A stretch of DNA of 64,000 bases from Ancylostoma caninum (taxonomy: Eukaryota; Nematoda; Chromadorea; Rhabditida; Ancylostomatidae): contig JBAJFG010000370.1 of assembly GCA_037903475.1 (NCBI GenBank), positions 1,912,501 to 1,976,500 on the forward strand, read 5' to 3'. This document shows, piece after piece, positions 24,848 through 35,548 of this stretch (the first letter of the stretch is position 1; each line of letters starts with the position of its first letter). The notes beneath the pieces were generated by a model. The model did not search any database, was not told where the DNA came from, and was given only the letters and a program-made list of their open reading frames with translations. The translations under genes and the position numbers were made by a program.

Positions 24848-26084
24848 TTAGGGTGAGTCATAAGTTTTAGGAATTTTTAAAATTAATTTGTTTCGAATCA
24901 AGAACTCACACATTTATTGGATGTAAGACCATTATGATCGATGACTGTCTGCCAACGACGAGCGAGACTGCGGATGCCGTAGTCGAAGAAGGAGCGCTTC
25001 TTTGACTCAAAGAATGCGGACAACTCGAACTTCAGGTCGTCTTCGCTTCTGAGCTGTTTTCCCTTTAGCCAATGCTCGAGACTTCTGAACAAATGGTAGT
25101 CTGAGGGGGCTAGGTCGGGGCTATAGGCAGGTTGCGGGAGAACTTCCAATTGCAACTCCTCCAGTTTTTGTTGGGTCTTCTTTGCAAAGTGTGGGCGGCA
25201 ATTGTCCCACAGAAGCAGGATCTCATCACGTTTTCTGCCGCAGTTTTCCGCATTGAAGACCATTTCTTCCAGTTCTTGGCAGACATAGTCGGCATCAATA
25301 GACTTCCCTTGTGGAGCCAACTTCCATAGGATAGGGCCATCGACGCACCAGAAAACGGTGAGCATACTCTTCTTCCCATGAATATTCTTGCGTTGGACGG
25401 GATTGGGCTTCTCGAAACGGTTTACCCACTGCACGGATTGATCAGGGTTATCGTACAAGCACCACTTTTCATCACAGGTTATGATTCTGTGGAAGAAACT
25501 TCCTCTGCGATGTTTTTTCAGAAGGTCGCGGCAAATGGCCACTCTCCGCTTTTTGTCGGCTTTGGACAAAACGTGTGGTATTACGGAGGGCTTTTTAGGT
25601 ACCAGATCCATTTTGCGCAGGAGTCGAAGTGCAGTTGACTGCGAACAGCCAACATGCATTGCGAGACTCCTGCTGTGCATCCGTGGGTCATCCAGCATCT
25701 GCTTTGCCGCCAACTTGGTGTCATAAATTGTTGGCCTCCCCGGTCGCATTTCATCTACCACCGAATGGTTTCCGGAGCGAAATCTCTTATACCAGTAGTA
25801 GACGTTGGAAGTTGATGTTTGGTACCTCCCATCATTGGCTCTGATTTCCTTGCAAGCTTGGGCGGCAGTGAATCCTCTTTCGAAGTAGTGCAAAATGAGC
25901 ACACGGACGTGTTGTCTTTCTTCCATTTTAGTGAGAAAATGACCGGAGGATCCAGGAAAATGATCATGCCGCCAGCAAGTCTTGGCCACGTGGCACTTAC
26001 TTGTCTGCGGGAAGCACCTTGTCTTGTCGTGTTTAAACAGCTACAGACTTTTGAAAAATTCCTAAAACTTATGACTCACCCTAA
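24848..26084 (-). mobile_element. Complete mariner transposon, 1237 bp
   Basis: Terminal inverted repeats of about 33 bases begin TTAGGGTGAGTCATAAGTTT on the left, with the exact reverse complement at the right end. TA dinucleotides at 24846-24847 and 26085-26086 are the target duplication. The single transposase gene fills the element on the minus strand. With matching ends, the TA duplication, and an uninterrupted frame with its catalytic residues, this copy may still be active. Confidence 0.95.
24898..25989 (-). CDS. Mariner-family transposase (DD34D)
   Basis: This is a cut-and-paste transposase of the Tc1/mariner superfamily, mariner family. The frame has 363 codons without interruption. 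A second in-frame ATG at 25926 (MEERQHVRV) would give 342 residues, closer to the usual mariner length of about 345, and is the likelier start. The N-terminal part carries the helix-turn-helix DNA-binding region (residues 22-125; GFTAAQACKEI is the first turn). The WVPHEL-type linker appears as VIPHVLS near 136-142. The catalytic triad is D173 (ITCDEKW), D262 (LLWDNCRPH) and D297 (YSPDLAPSDYH). There are exactly 34 residues between the last two, the mariner signature. The gene lies inside matching inverted repeats. Confidence 0.95.
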   Translation of the reverse strand: MAKTCWRHDHFPGSSGHFLTKMEERQHVRVLILHYFERGFTAAQACKEIRANDGRYQTSTSNVYYWYKRFRSGNHSVVDEMRPGRPTIYDTKLAAKQMLDDPRMHSRSLAMHVGCSQSTALRLLRKMDLVPKKPSVIPHVLSKADKKRRVAICRDLLKKHRRGSFFHRIITCDEKWCLYDNPDQSVQWVNRFEKPNPVQRKNIHGKKSMLTVFWCVDGPILWKLAPQGKSIDADYVCQELEEMVFNAENCGRKRDEILLLWDNCRPHFAKKTQQKLEELQLEVLPQPAYSPDLAPSDYHLFRSLEHWLKGKQLRSEDDLKFELSAFFESKKRSFFDYGIRSLARRWQTVIDHNGLTSNKCVSS

Positions 26085-26219
26085 TACTTTATTGTAAAAA
26101 TGATGAACAGGAAGATGCATCCCTAATTTTCCTCTATATACGCAAAGAACCGTATACAGTTGTCCTTCTTCCATGTGGACCGCAACCTATCTTTTGTATA
26201 TATATAGTATATATATATA

Positions 26220-27060
26220 TTAGGTCGTCGAGTATGAAATGTCCGATTTTGGATGGGAAAATTTCGAGTTTTGTTTCTAAAGCAAGATGCAGTATAAGAT
26301 ATCCGAATATGCTCCTGTACTATCCCCACAGCCTTGCCATATTAACCGCAGCTTGATTGCGCCAACAGCTTGAAAACATGGAAAGCTAGTAGCAATCAAT
26401 TGGCGAACAGCGTTTTCAACATTATGTTGAAAATTGAACATTTTCTGCAGCAAGAACTTAGCCAATCCCTGAAAGAAGTTGTGGTCAAATAGAACAAGGT
26501 TTGCCTAGTACAGCGAGTGACAGATTGGTCCTCACCCCTGCTCCTCTGGCTTAAGCGGCGTGGATTTGTGAAAAATGGTCAAAAACTGGCACCCATTTTT
26601 AAGGGTCAAACTGGGAAAAAATTGTTTACCGAACCACTTTTAATGGTCACATCGCATTGAGTACCCAAATATTAATTGATAATAAAGGCCATATCTTGCT
26701 GCTTATGCTGACCTAGTTTGACTCCTATCCGCTTCACCTGCGGCTTCCAGCCCATCGATATCCAGGTTCATCATAAGGCTCACTTTGGAGCTTCATGTCA
26801 CCTGAGCGGAACTTCCCAAGCAAACGCTGTTCAGTGCATTTACTAGCCAAATGTCCCTTAACACTACCCTGATTTTCCAGCTTTCTCAGCTCTAATGGCT
26901 GGAAAATGGAACCTGTGCTCCAAAACGACACGATTTTTCGTCTTTGAGTAGTTCTAAAAAATGCTTCCGAACAAAAATTCGAAGACTGATCAAAAACTCA
27001 GGAAGTGATTTTGAAAGGAAGAGGATGTACCTTCATAATGAAAATAAAGATGAGAAGTGA
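26220..27060 (+). mobile_element. Mos1-type non-autonomous mariner element, copy I (right end lost)
   Basis: It starts TTAGGTCGTCGAGTATGAAA directly after a TA at 26218-26219 in a (TA)n tract. About 840 bases align with the complete copy at 39026-39842. Copy I has roughly 100 bases in the middle that copy II lacks, and similarity stops near 27060 without a right terminal repeat. No transposase motifs were found. The end sequence AGTATGAAATGTC matches the known terminal repeat of Mos1-like (mauritiana) mariners, not the mariner at 24.8 kb. Confidence 0.8.
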
Positions 27061-29601
27061 TCTAGTTTTCGGAGGCGCTGTGGAAGAAGTTCACAAGACT
27101 CAATTGCGGGCGGCTATTAAATTGTGTACCATAGCCGTTCGAAGATGCTTAGACATCACTGTCCAGGAAGCTCCGTGACCGATGTACAGCGTCACGACGA
27201 CCAGCTCATGAAGATCATGATCGTTTCCGGTTCTATAAAGATTCACTTCTTCCCAGCATATGCTCCACAATGCGAGCTCTCTGAGGGGGTCAAAAACACT
27301 TTTGGACATTACACGATGAAGTGATGACCCCCCGTTTCCAACTAGGATGTCGTCATAGCGGCTGGTGATTTGAAGTGGTCACTCGGGATAAGTAGGTGGT
27401 GATTGAAGCTGTCTTAAGTTGTTGAGAGTGAAACATTTTCCGTCTGCTTGAAAAGCTTGTGGATTTTCGACCCTGACTCCATCCTGTCTACCCAGCTGCA
27501 CGATTCTTCTAAGCAACCAATTTACCCTAAAGTTGTGGCACACAAAAGCTTCAAAACAAACGGTCCACTGGAGATAGCCCAGAAGGCGCCCTTCGCCCCA
27601 TTGAAAATGGGTTATATCTAGAAAGAAAAGCAAGGAATAAAGAACGCAGCTGATTAGGAAAAGGCTAAAACGGAGTGAAAGCGGACCACCTCCTATTTCC
27701 CCTTTTATACCGTCTTGTCCTCGAGGGTATTGAGGGGCTCTGAAAAAAAGCGGCTCTGCACGAGCTTGTTCAGTATCTTACCGAAACCGATCTTGCGAGG
27801 TGGCTATTCATGCACGATGTTTGAGGTGTTAATTGCTCTGCGTAAGCGACGTGGTGTGATTATTTATGTAAGACGATCGAGACGGCGGTATTGTTCGGGT
27901 TCGATCGTTAGTGCATGCAATTTTTCTTTTCCTACGACCGCTCCAGCAGAGTGAGTTGTACAGGATCATCAATTACTCTAGCAAATTCTAATCAAATCAT
28001 GCTGTTTTTGTCCTATATTTCGCTTTGGAGCATATTCGTTGGTGGGACGAAATGTTTAGAAGAGAAAAAAACGAAGTCTGCGCACGCACGGTACACGTTG
28101 ATGACTAACATCAGCATTTGTTGCGTTCTTTGCTAGCCTCTCGTGATTTCACGAAGCAGCTCTGAAATTCTCGTTCATTAGAAACTAGTTCAATGGAATA
28201 AAGAGGTGCAAATCTATATTCTCTATCAACTGTCTGTTTTTCAACAAACTTTGGCCTTCTGCTTCAATTATCCATACTAACTTCGCTAAAAATCTCCCCG
28301 TTTTGCTCCACCACGCAACCACTTCTATTGCCTGTTTTGTTCATCTCGGTGACAAATTATATAGCCTAATATTTTCTTCATAATCAAAACATCTTGATAG
28401 CCACTGCATGTGCAGTCTTGGAGGTATATATTTATATCTCTCGCATACATTTCATTCCAAACTTGAAATGTGAAAATACTACCATGGTGACAATACTGTA
28501 TTGAGCCGGCTCGAAGGTTGCGGATTATGTGGGCGGAGCCAGGACGAGATTGCAAGGTTTTTCTCATCTTGTACTCCTTGCTCGTGCACACCTGGAACGC
28601 AGTTTCTATTTCGTTGTGGAGTGGGAACTTTCTCGACTAGTACGTCTCACGACTCTCTAGAAGGTGTGATTCCCGTAGTGAACTATTCAAGTGGAGCAAT
28701 GGCCCCTCCCTCGGCTCCGCCCATTGGCTCCCCAAGAATTGGGACTTGAAAACGGGTTTCTTCCGACAGTTCTGCACGGAATCACATTTACCATTGTGAT
28801 CAGCAGCTGCTGAAGATTATTTTCACATGGGAATCCCAAGAACGATTCCGAGATGGGACGATGGCTTTGAGGACCAACAGCGGCACTTTAGCGTCGTTTG
28901 CTATCTTGAGCTATGTATGCATGTAAGGTAATCGTAGTGGGGCTCAGCCTTTTCTGTCGTCGTAAAACATTGAAATGAGACAAAAGGCTCTAGACATAGC
29001 TACGACTACGCGCGATTCAGCTCCGAGTGAGGGTCGCGTTGCAGTACGCGCGCGAGTGCATCCAATAGTTCAAATTCTCAGTTGAAAGGTTACGTACGAG
29101 TGATTTTTAGCAATTCGCACGAAGTAGCCTTTGAACTGGGTCCGCAATTGAACCGATGGTCACTCCTTGCCGACTGCTTTATAGCTACTACGGCAGCACG
29201 CACGCGTCGCAGCTCGCGGTGCGTGTTAACGTCCACGTCACATCCGCAAAATGGTCTGCTCGGTTAATGCTCACTGTATTAAAGTCATGACATTGCAATA
29301 GAAAATTTGGAAGGCGTGAAAAAAGTGGAAAATTTGCTTTCGCCCCCTCCCCACCCCCACCCCCTCTCCCACCGATTTCCTGAACTCTTCGGCAGCACGA
29401 ATGAGAAATAATCACTTCTACGCAGGGCCAAGCGTACCATGGTAACTTACCAAGGGGGGTTGTCAGGAGAGGAGGTAGTATGATAGCCGCAAGGTAGGGA
29501 AGGTAGGGAAATTCCCTTTTTCATTAGCGAGATCCAAGTTCGATAACTCGCGAGGATGCTAGTTTTGCAAACACTCTAACATGCTCTTTTTCTCTTAGGT
29601 A
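27061..29601. other. No gene recognised
   Basis: At 27124-27324 a plus-strand frame contains FFPAYAPQC near its end, faintly like the YxPxxxP region of DDE transposases, but no catalytic residues can be placed. A C- and G-rich stretch with CACCCCC runs lies near 29340. No splice-supported exon was found. Confidence 0.4.
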
Positions 29602-29922
29602 GCCGCTATACTCCTCGAGGAGTATAGCACCTTGCGTCGCCGTCGCCGGCTACGGCGGCCGCCAATGTTGGCGACCGCTCACAATCAACTTGCACCGAAG
29701 CCGCAGTCGCCAACATTGGCGGCCGCCAATCGCCAACGTTGGCGACCAATCGATAGGCACCGACGCTGCAGTCGCTATTATCGGCGGCCGCCGATGTCGG
29801 CGATCGCCAGTCGCCAATTTTGGCGGCCGCCGCTACGCCCCGCCCACAATCGATCCGCACCGGCGTCACAGTCGCCAGCGACGGCGACGCAGGGTGCTAC
29901 AGTCCTCGAGGACTATAGCGGC
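29602..29922. mobile_element. GC-rich palindromic element with four GCGGCCGC units
   Basis: The outer inverted repeats read GCCGCTATACTCCTCGAGGA on the left and the near-exact reverse complement on the right, about 45 bases each. Inside are four units of about 40-65 bases, each starting with the palindrome GGCGGCCGCC. Each contains paired words such as CGCCAATGTTGGCG and CAGTCGCCAACATTGGCG, so units can pair with themselves and with each other. It is strikingly GC-rich against an A+T-rich background and has no transposase. The open frames on both strands here are compositional. Confidence 0.8.
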
Positions 29923-30315
29923 AGTGTTAGTACCAAGATATAACCCCAGCGCGGTGGATCGTCTGGTCGCGCCGCTGGGGCTTGAGGGGATTGGCCAGAC
30001 GGTGTTGCCCGTCTCGCGCTGATGACGTCACTTGCGAACCAAGTATCCATCGAAGCGCCCTCCATGAATCCCTTGGGCCAGGTGAATTGGAGCGGACGAA
30101 ACTCGCCAAAAGGAAGGCCACCAGGCGGCGGATTTTTGGCCACAGCAACCATGGTTCTAAAGTCCTTAAAAGAATGGCCACCAGTCCTGCGTAGCCCCTC
30201 TCACACTAATGACGGCCGGAACGCTCCAGGGGCAGAGGGTGCGAAGAATCTTGCAGTACTTAGCCGTCACCGTTCCATTGGTATGAACCTCGGAAGAACA
30301 TACAACGTATAGTTC

Positions 30316-30486
30316 TAACCGAATATTCGTATTCGAATAAATATTCGAAAAATTCGAATATTCGAATATTCGAATAGTCGAATATTCGAAAATCCCCAAT
30401 ATTCGAACATATTCGAATTCGAATATTCGACAGGTCGCACTATTCGAATATATTCGAATATTCGAAGCCCATATTCGATATTCGAT
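30316..30486. repeat. TTCGAATA palindromic array, block 1
   Basis: TTCGAATA and shorter ATTCGA variants are packed along 170 bases, broken by short unique words such as ATCCCC and CAGGTCGCAC. Because the unit is self-complementary, the block reads alike on both strands. A second block of the same kind lies at 31208-31420. Minus-strand frames rich in IFEYSNI repeats arise from it and are not genes. Confidence 0.9.
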
Positions 30487-30669
30487 CGCCATTCAAAGCA
30501 AAAAAAAACTAGCGTGTATCCTTTAGCGGTACTAGGGATGTAACCGGACAGCGTTAGCAACACAACTTTCGCGTAAAATAAAGCAGATTATACGCATCAT
30601 CACCACGATTACGAAATATCTGCAGATCTGCACTAAGGCACCAGCAGAACAATATCTCAGACAATAATA

Positions 30670-30772
30670 GCGTGCGGCCCGCGTGCCATGGACGTCGAGC
30701 GTGCTATCGGACACCGTTGACGCCGATGGCACGCTGATAGTATGTGATAGTATGGGTACGCGGGCCGCACGC
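30670..30772. repeat. GC-rich inverted repeat (nested hairpins)
   Basis: GCGTGCGGCCCGCGT at 30670 is mirrored by ACGCGGGCCGCACGC ending at 30772. An inner pair, GAGCGTGCTATCGG and CCGATGGCACGCTGATAG, forms a second stem. It sits between the two TTCGAATA arrays. Confidence 0.75.
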
Positions 30773-31207
30773 TTGCCTAATCGAGAAGTTTCCAAGTTGG
30801 TACTGCGCGATCGGCGTGCTTCAAATCAGCGAGCGGCGTTCATTCAGAATGCCATCGGCGTGACCGGTGTCCTCTGGCACGCAGTTTTGTCTGAGATGCT
30901 TTCAGAACATCGTAGTGTGTATGGTTGGTCTAAATTTTCCTCGTGCTACTTTTATAGTATTTGCTCATAGTACCTTCTCTTCGCAACTACTTCCGTGCGT
31001 CCCGTACCCATTTCTCCGTTATCTCTTCCCCTTTGATATCTCGGCAAATGTCCACACTTATGGGAGAGACCATAACTGAACCACGTTTTGCGTGATTTTA
31101 CCTCATAGCGCGGTTTATGCTGGTCACATCTCAGAAGTATACATAACTTTCTATTAAATCTTCTTCTTTTCAGTCCATTTCTGGGCAGATAGACCACTCC
31201 TCGGCTG

Positions 31208-31420
31208 GCTAGAAGCACGTCGAGCAATATTCGAATATTCGAATATTCGAGTATTCGAATATTCGAATATTCAAATATTCGAATATTCGAAACCCTTGAT
31301 ATTCGAATATTCGAATTCGAATACTTCTGACATTGGACGTTCGAATAGTATTCATTCGTTCGAATGGTTTCTGAAGAGTCGAATATTCGATATTCGAATA
31401 TTCGAAGCTCCTCTTCGAAT
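31208..31420. repeat. TTCGAATA palindromic array, block 2
   Basis: It has the same unit as block 1, with seven nearly uninterrupted ATATTCGA words at its left edge and more spaced copies to the right. It ends immediately before the first recognisable piece of the RTE retrotransposon. Confidence 0.9.
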
Positions 31421-31439
31421 ATGTTAACTATAATACAAC

Positions 31440-33900
31440 GTAAGGACTCTGAACTCCGAAGCGGGACCAAGCTTCTTGTTTGACGAGCGGCATGAAATGG
31501 AATGGCATGATGGTAGCGAAGTGATGCTTGATGCTGCAAAGAATGGTGTTGGTGGTGTCGGCTTCATCGTGTTACCGTTCGTAACGAGTCGAATATTCTC
31601 AATGGAAGTTATATCGTACAGAGTTGCGATATTGAAGCTCAACGTCATCCAATTATCTGCTATGCAGGCGCTGGACATGGCATGCGCCGAATGCCAAAAC
31701 CAGGAATGAGATCGACTTCGTGCTTTGCGACAAAAAGAGGATCGTGAAAGACATCTCTGTCATAGCGGAATCTGAAGTGTGCGTACATTCGGATCACACA
31801 CTTTTCAGAGCAAAAGATGTAGTTTATTCTAGGGAAGAAAGCCGAATATTGGCCAGGGCAAGCTAACGTCGCAAACCTCAATTCAGTGAGGTACTTTTCA
31901 CTCGAGCAGTGGAAAATACGGATTGGCGCATGCACGACTGAGTCATTGACAAGGACTATGAAAGTTTACTTGAGAAGCTTCGAATGTGCAGAAACCTTGC
32001 TTTCGTAAAACGAGAAGGTCAGTGTAGAAGAAGACTAACCGAGGCAGCTCTGCAGATGCTTACGGATAGACGGAAATTGACAAATTCTGGGAACACCGCT
32101 CTCGAATACAAAGTGCTGTGTAAGGAGTTACGACGAAAAATGATGGAGGACTATGAAAACTTCAGGAAGGATCGGCTCCGAAAAGCAGCAGAGAAAAGAG
32201 CGAGTCTGAAGAAGGGTTTGAGAGAAGTCCAAGTGTGTCGGAAGATGCCCACAGCGCTACTGAATGAGCACGGCAGAAGAACAACTGTAAGGACAGAAAT
32301 GGAAGAGATTTGTCAAACCCACTTCCATGAGTTGTTCGCTTCGACAAAGAGCATCGACTCTCCTACTATCGAGCGATGGGAGCCTGTATCAGAAGTCTTC
32401 AGCGCGGAAATCGAAAAGGCAGTGTGGAACATGAAACCTGGCAAAGCAGTGGGTCCTGATGAAACAAGAGCAGAAGAAATGAGAGCAGGCGGAGAAGTCT
32501 TAGCTAAGGCTCTCAGCATCAGGTTCACGAAATACACCAACACGGGAAGAATACCAGAGCAATGGAAGCACGCCAGTACCGTGATAATACCGAGGAAAGG
32601 GGACAGAGAAGACATTTGGAATTACAGGCCGATAACATTACTATCTCATCTGTACAAAGTCTCCATGAGAGTCATCCACACACAAATGGAGCGCACCCTG
32701 GATGATAACATGCCAAGAGAACAAGCAGGATTTCGCAAACGTTTCTCCACTATCGACCATATCTTAATTATCTCGCAAGCGGAACGATGCAGAGAATACT
32801 AGCTGCCGCTATATCTCTTGTTCATAGACTTCGAGAAGCCATTTGACTCGATGGAGCACTATGCTTTTCTCAGGGCAATGACTGATCAAGGAGTAGAAGC
32901 AGCATACGTGAGGATTCTACAGGAAACTATGAGGGAATCCTTCACTGGAACCACTCTCTTTGAAAGGCCTCTAAAAATCTACATGAAGAGAGGGATAAAA
33001 CAAGGCGATATCTGCTCTCCGGAAGAATTTACATGTGGAATCAGTTATGAGACAAGTTGCAGAGAGAGACGGTTTTGAAATAGATGGAGAAACATTACAA
33101 ATGCTACCCTTTGCTGATGCCGTGGTGCTGGTAGCGAGCAGGCCTGCGACTCTACAAAATCCTCTCAATGAAATATGTCACCTCAGTGAGAGTATCGGGT
33201 TGAAGATCCATCCTGGAAAGAACAAGTGGATGAAGGACGCCCACTGTGACGATTTAGAAATCAAAATGAATAATCAGCTGGTAGAGCAAGTTGAACACTA
33301 TGTTCACCTTGGCCAAGCAGATAGGATGGACACCGATCTGCGGCTGGAACTCTCGAGACGGAGGAAGGCAGGTTGGACTGCATTTTTGAAAATCGATGTT
33401 TTCCTCAAAAGCAAAGATATACCAGCACAGACTAAGAGTCACTTATTCCACAGCAACGTGCAACCTTCATTACTCTACGGATGTGAAGCTTGGAACTTGA
33501 CAGAAGCAGAGGAGAGAAGCTTGCAAGTAACGCAGAGGGCAGTGGAAAGGCAAATGCTTGGAATAAACAAAATGGAACATAGGAAGAACGAAGAAATTAG
33601 AGAGATAAGCCACTTCCACGAAATTTTTAATTTGCTTTACAAGAGAAAGAAAGAATGGGCAGGGCACGTAGAATGAAGGACAATCGTTGGACAGTGCGAA
33701 TTTTGCATTGGTAACCGCGGACAATTAAACGTCCAACTGGCAGACCACCCCCGCAGTGGATAGACCCGTTATGGAGGCAAATCGGAAGGACGTGGACGCG
33801 ACTCGCGCAAGACAGAGAGAAATGGCATGGTTGCCAACTAGCAATGGACGAGAATCAGTTTGACGTAACCAAGAATAACAGGTGTAAAATCCTCGGTGAA
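31440..33900 (+). pseudogene. Degenerate RTE-like non-LTR retrotransposon (endonuclease and reverse transcriptase)
   Basis: This is a 5'-truncated LINE. The endonuclease remnant lies at about 31480-31850 (VGGVGFI, later RNEIDFVLC and HSDHTLFRAK, the terminal SDH motif of APE nucleases), with an internal deletion near 31690. The reverse transcriptase follows at 31984-33676. It shows NYRPITLLS, EQAGFR, motif A as FIDFEKPFDS, motif B as RGIKQGD, and motif C as FADA where the catalytic FADD should be. An in-frame TAG at 32800-32802 splits it and frames shift near 33035 and 33670. The C-terminal domain continues in another frame (GRPPPQWID, TRLAQDREKWHG) to about 33885, with another stop near 33712. 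It cannot make a working enzyme. The family call rests on the motifs and their order. Confidence 0.9.
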
Positions 33901-35511
33901 CACTTTCTTCTCAAGCTTTGGCGTTTTATTTGGCAGTGAATCGACTCCTAGTGTCCAATAAATATGTAGCTGAAACTGCAATCCCGTGGATGGTGGACCT
34001 TTGCTATGGAGGCGGTTTCCCAAAATCAAACCTTATGAGGATGCAGAATCCCACGGCTTCTCTTTCGGTGGAATTTTTTTCATGGCGATAAGACCACATA
34101 AGACATGATCGCAAAATTTGTTGAATTTGAGGAAAGTGGACACTCAATGACTGACAGAATCAGAAGATCGTGTAAAAAACGACTCTATGCATAAAAATGA
34201 GCTTCCTTTATTACGATGTGTTGAGGCTGTTCCGTCATACTAAGGGACTGTGAAGTTATTCGCCTCAGATTAACACTACATTCATGAACTTGTCAAAAAT
34301 TAGGTTTTTTTCATGGCTTTTTTTTGTCGCATGTGTAGAAGCTGACAAAACTTTCATTATGGCTTTGAAAGAGGTAGTCAAGTTCTATATTCCTGTAAAG
34401 TTTCAACTCTCGATGTTGCCTGGAACGAGCTTTATTCCGTTGGTAAACCGATGGTAAACCGTTGGTAAAAATGGCAATTTTCCCATCTTTTTACCAACGA
34501 AATGCCACCCAAATTTAACCCTAATTAACCAAATTTTTCAAAATAGAAATATGTGCACCAGAAAGCGCAAATCTTTCTGGTGGCAGAGCGACCTATGCCA
34601 TTTCCAAGGTCACATGCTAACCCTTTTTAGATTTGTGACAAACAACCATACATCTACACATGTACGTTTCTAACTCTGAGTGAAACAAAGCCACTCAGAC
34701 GCAACTTTCACGCTCAAAAAAGGCCGTGACAATTTTTCAGATTGTACACGTGAACATTTGATGTCTGACTGCTCCACAACCATTTCTCCTGTTGCAAAAA
34801 TTAGTCCCCTGCGGAGATCGAACGCTGGACCTGTTTGAGCTCGAATACGACTTCTGCGTCACTCCAATTGCTTATAATAAAAATGTAGAGTGTGCGACAT
34901 ACATAGGTGTGGCAAATTATTGGTAGTTTAATCCATAAATTTTAAAGTTCAAAACTTGAAATTAAAAATTGAGAGTTAAAAAATTGGAAACAATAATTGA
35001 ATTCGAAAAAATTCTGTAAAATTGCTAAAATGCAGTAATTGAAAACGCAAAAAGAAATTAAATGTTCTGGAAGGGGGGGGGGCTTTCTTCGCAGTCGGTT
35101 TTTTACCAGCACTACGCTTGACCGCGCTTCTACGCGCCACAAGCATATGGTCCGTTCCAGCAACGACTACTGTAGGGTATTTGTGCCCATGATCTGCATT
35201 TCTCGGTTGCCTCTTCGAATACGGCACTATTTCTCGCATTTTCTATTTCTCTGGTATATTCACAACTGTGCTCCCTGGTGAAACACACTATATGTATGTA
35301 GTAAGGGGCGTGAAACTCGTTTCATTACAAATGAGAGACCTGGAGCAATGCATGCTCCATTGTCAGCAGCCAGTGGGCGGGGCATGCGGTTCACAGCCAA
35401 CGGGATGCCGCGGCCGAGTCGTCCTTTCCTACACGCGATGTAATAACTTGCCTCTTGCGATTTTTAGTTTATGGTTGTTGTTTCATCCTATTCGGAATGC
35501 TACTAACATAA
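33901..35511. other. Intergenic; no gene recognised
   Basis: A short local repeat of GGTAAACCG and TGGTAAA words occurs at 34440-34470. A tRNA-like stretch lies at 34803-34874. The sequence just before 35521 is presumably the promoter region of the downstream gene; no TATA or other element stands out. Confidence 0.4.
34803..34874 (-). ncRNA. tRNA-like sequence, probably a SINE or pseudogene
   Basis: Read on the minus strand, TAAGCAATTGGAGTGACG resembles a box A. AGCGTTCGATCTCCGC, about 40 bases on, is a good box B (GTTCGAnnC). The stems do not pair as a complete cloverleaf. It is a tRNA-derived remnant rather than a usable tRNA. Confidence 0.35.
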
Positions 35512-35521
35512 GCGATTTCAG
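35512..35521 (+). promoter_or_regulatory. Probable spliced-leader trans-splice acceptor
   Basis: GCGATTTCAG is a strong nematode acceptor placed 27 bases before the first ATG (35549) of the ankyrin-type gene. No coding exon is evident upstream. This is the arrangement expected where a spliced leader is added to the mRNA. A cis-spliced 5' untranslated exon cannot be excluded. Confidence 0.55.
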
Positions 35522-35548
35522 TGCGATTTGGGTAGTTATTCAACCGTC

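Noticed and set aside
27124..27324. Fragment faintly like a DDE transposase (FFPAYAPQC)
   Set aside because: No aspartate triad can be placed and the strand around it has stops. The similarity is too weak to call.
29606..30022. Long open frames on both strands (29632-29943, 29690-30022, 29606-29869)
   Set aside because: The GC-rich palindromic element lacks A+T-rich stop codons, so every frame is open. There is no start context, domain or splice sites.
30166..30563. Minus-strand frames rich in IFEYSNI
   Set aside because: They are translations of the TTCGAATA array and differ in each frame only by phase of the repeat.
31208..31420. Regular repeats resembling a CRISPR array
   Set aside because: The unit is 8 bases, self-complementary and without unique spacers of constant length, and the organism is eukaryotic.
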